Assembly (NCBI RefSeq): GCF_003121705.1
Contig: NZ_PYHR01000002.1
Location: 1,550,001 to 1,614,000, forward strand
Direction of reading: 5' to 3'
DNA length: 64,000 nt
Source of the DNA: Serinibacter arcticus
Lineage (GTDB): Bacteria > Actinomycetota > Actinomycetes > Actinomycetales > Beutenbergiaceae
Part shown: positions 63,729-64,000 of the stretch, piece after piece
Layout: each line of letters opens with the position of its first letter
Numbering within the stretch: the stretch's first letter is position 1
The notes under the pieces: model-generated
Told to the model about the DNA's origin: nothing
Database searches by the model: none
What the model saw: only the letters and a program-made list of their open reading frames with translations
Translations under genes and position numbers: made by a program

Positions 63729-64000
63729 ATGGCCCTGCTGATCGAGCACCCCACGCCGGGCGCCCCCGACGAGACCCCCACCGAGCTCCTGCAGCTGGCC
63801 GGCGGCCCGACGACGACCCCGCGCGGGTCAGACGGGTCCGACGACTCCGACGGCCCTCGTCCCACCCGCCGCGAGCGCCTGCGCGCGATCCTTCCCGACG
63901 CCCTCTGGCTCGCCCCGCTGCTCGCGATCGGCGGCGTCGTCAACGGGATCGGCCTGTTCCGGGTGCCGCAGTTCATCGACGACGAGGGCACCTACACGGC
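63729..64000 (+). CDS. GT-C-type (GT39/ArnT-like) membrane glycosyltransferase, 5' part
   Basis: The first 90 codons of a gene cut by the window end. A charged Asp/Arg-rich N-terminus (SDGSDDSDGPRPTRRERLRA) leads to the first membrane helix (LPDALWLAPLLAIGGVVNGI) and IPRFIDDEGTY-like PQFIDDEGTYT, the acidic external-loop motif of GT39 and ArnT lipid-sugar-dependent glycosyltransferases. It begins one base after the GT2 stop, so the GtrA-GT2-GT-C genes form one unit. Confidence 0.75.
   Translation, partial: MALLIEHPTPGAPDETPTELLQLAGGPTTTPRGSDGSDDSDGPRPTRRERLRAILPDALWLAPLLAIGGVVNGIGLFRVPQFIDDEGTYT

Overview
The window is very high-GC DNA from an actinobacterium. The gene order (S10-spc-alpha block, tuf, fusA, rpsG, rpsL, then rpoC, rpoB, rplL, rplJ on one strand), GTG/TTG starts, LacI/PadR regulators, MaoC-type dehydratases beside rpmG and polyphosphate-glucokinase-like ROK protein fit Micrococcales, probably near Cellulomonadaceae. 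That placement is inference from gene content; no search was run.

Region 1 (1-34.9 kb, almost all minus strand) is the translation and transcription core. Reading along the minus strand it runs rplJ-rplL (35.4-34.5 kb), rpoB-rpoC (34.0-26.5), rpsL-rpsG-fusA-tuf (23.3-19.0), rpsJ to rplQ (18.5-3.5), then an alpha/beta hydrolase, a divergent truA/ROK pair, a DUF5709 protein and the start of rplM. Overlapping stop/start codons join many r-protein genes. Strong TTGAC-N17-TAYGCT promoters lie before rpoB, rpsL and rplM. rpsD and map, often found in this block, are absent.

Between rpoC and rpsL sits a three-gene accessory cassette (26.3-23.6 kb): a WXG100-like protein with a YxxxD tail motif, a 591-residue protein with a WDG-containing helical N-terminus, RTX calcium-binding repeats and a C-terminal HELGH M91-type metallopeptidase, and a lipoprotein. 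All three are translationally coupled. It looks like a type VII-secreted, calcium-folded protease effector system and is the most novel item here.

Region 2 (35.8-40.6 kb) holds small membrane proteins, a membrane-anchored XRE regulator, rplA-rplK-nusG-secE and tRNA-Trp. Region 3 (40.8-55.4 kb) holds an aminotransferase; a two-component system led by a poly-aspartate-tailed membrane protein; a phosphotransferase and a repeat-rich secreted protein whose promoter shares the same 11-bp-spaced repeats as the two-component operon; adenosine deaminase; a PadR-ABC-FtsX exporter operon with a perfect operator; murB; a LacI regulator; and two MaoC/FAS1-like dehydratases. Region 4 (55.4-64 kb) has rpmG, tRNAs Met, Thr and Tyr, RarD, YajQ, a POT peptide transporter, an MFS transporter and the start of a GtrA-GT2-GT-C glycosylation cluster.

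Three genes (nusG, the FtsX permease and a small membrane protein) each carry one apparent single-base loss in a G/C run. Because nusG is normally essential, these look like sequence or assembly errors rather than true pseudogenes. Many non-ribosomal genes begin 6-8 bases after a -10-like hexamer, which suggests leaderless transcripts.
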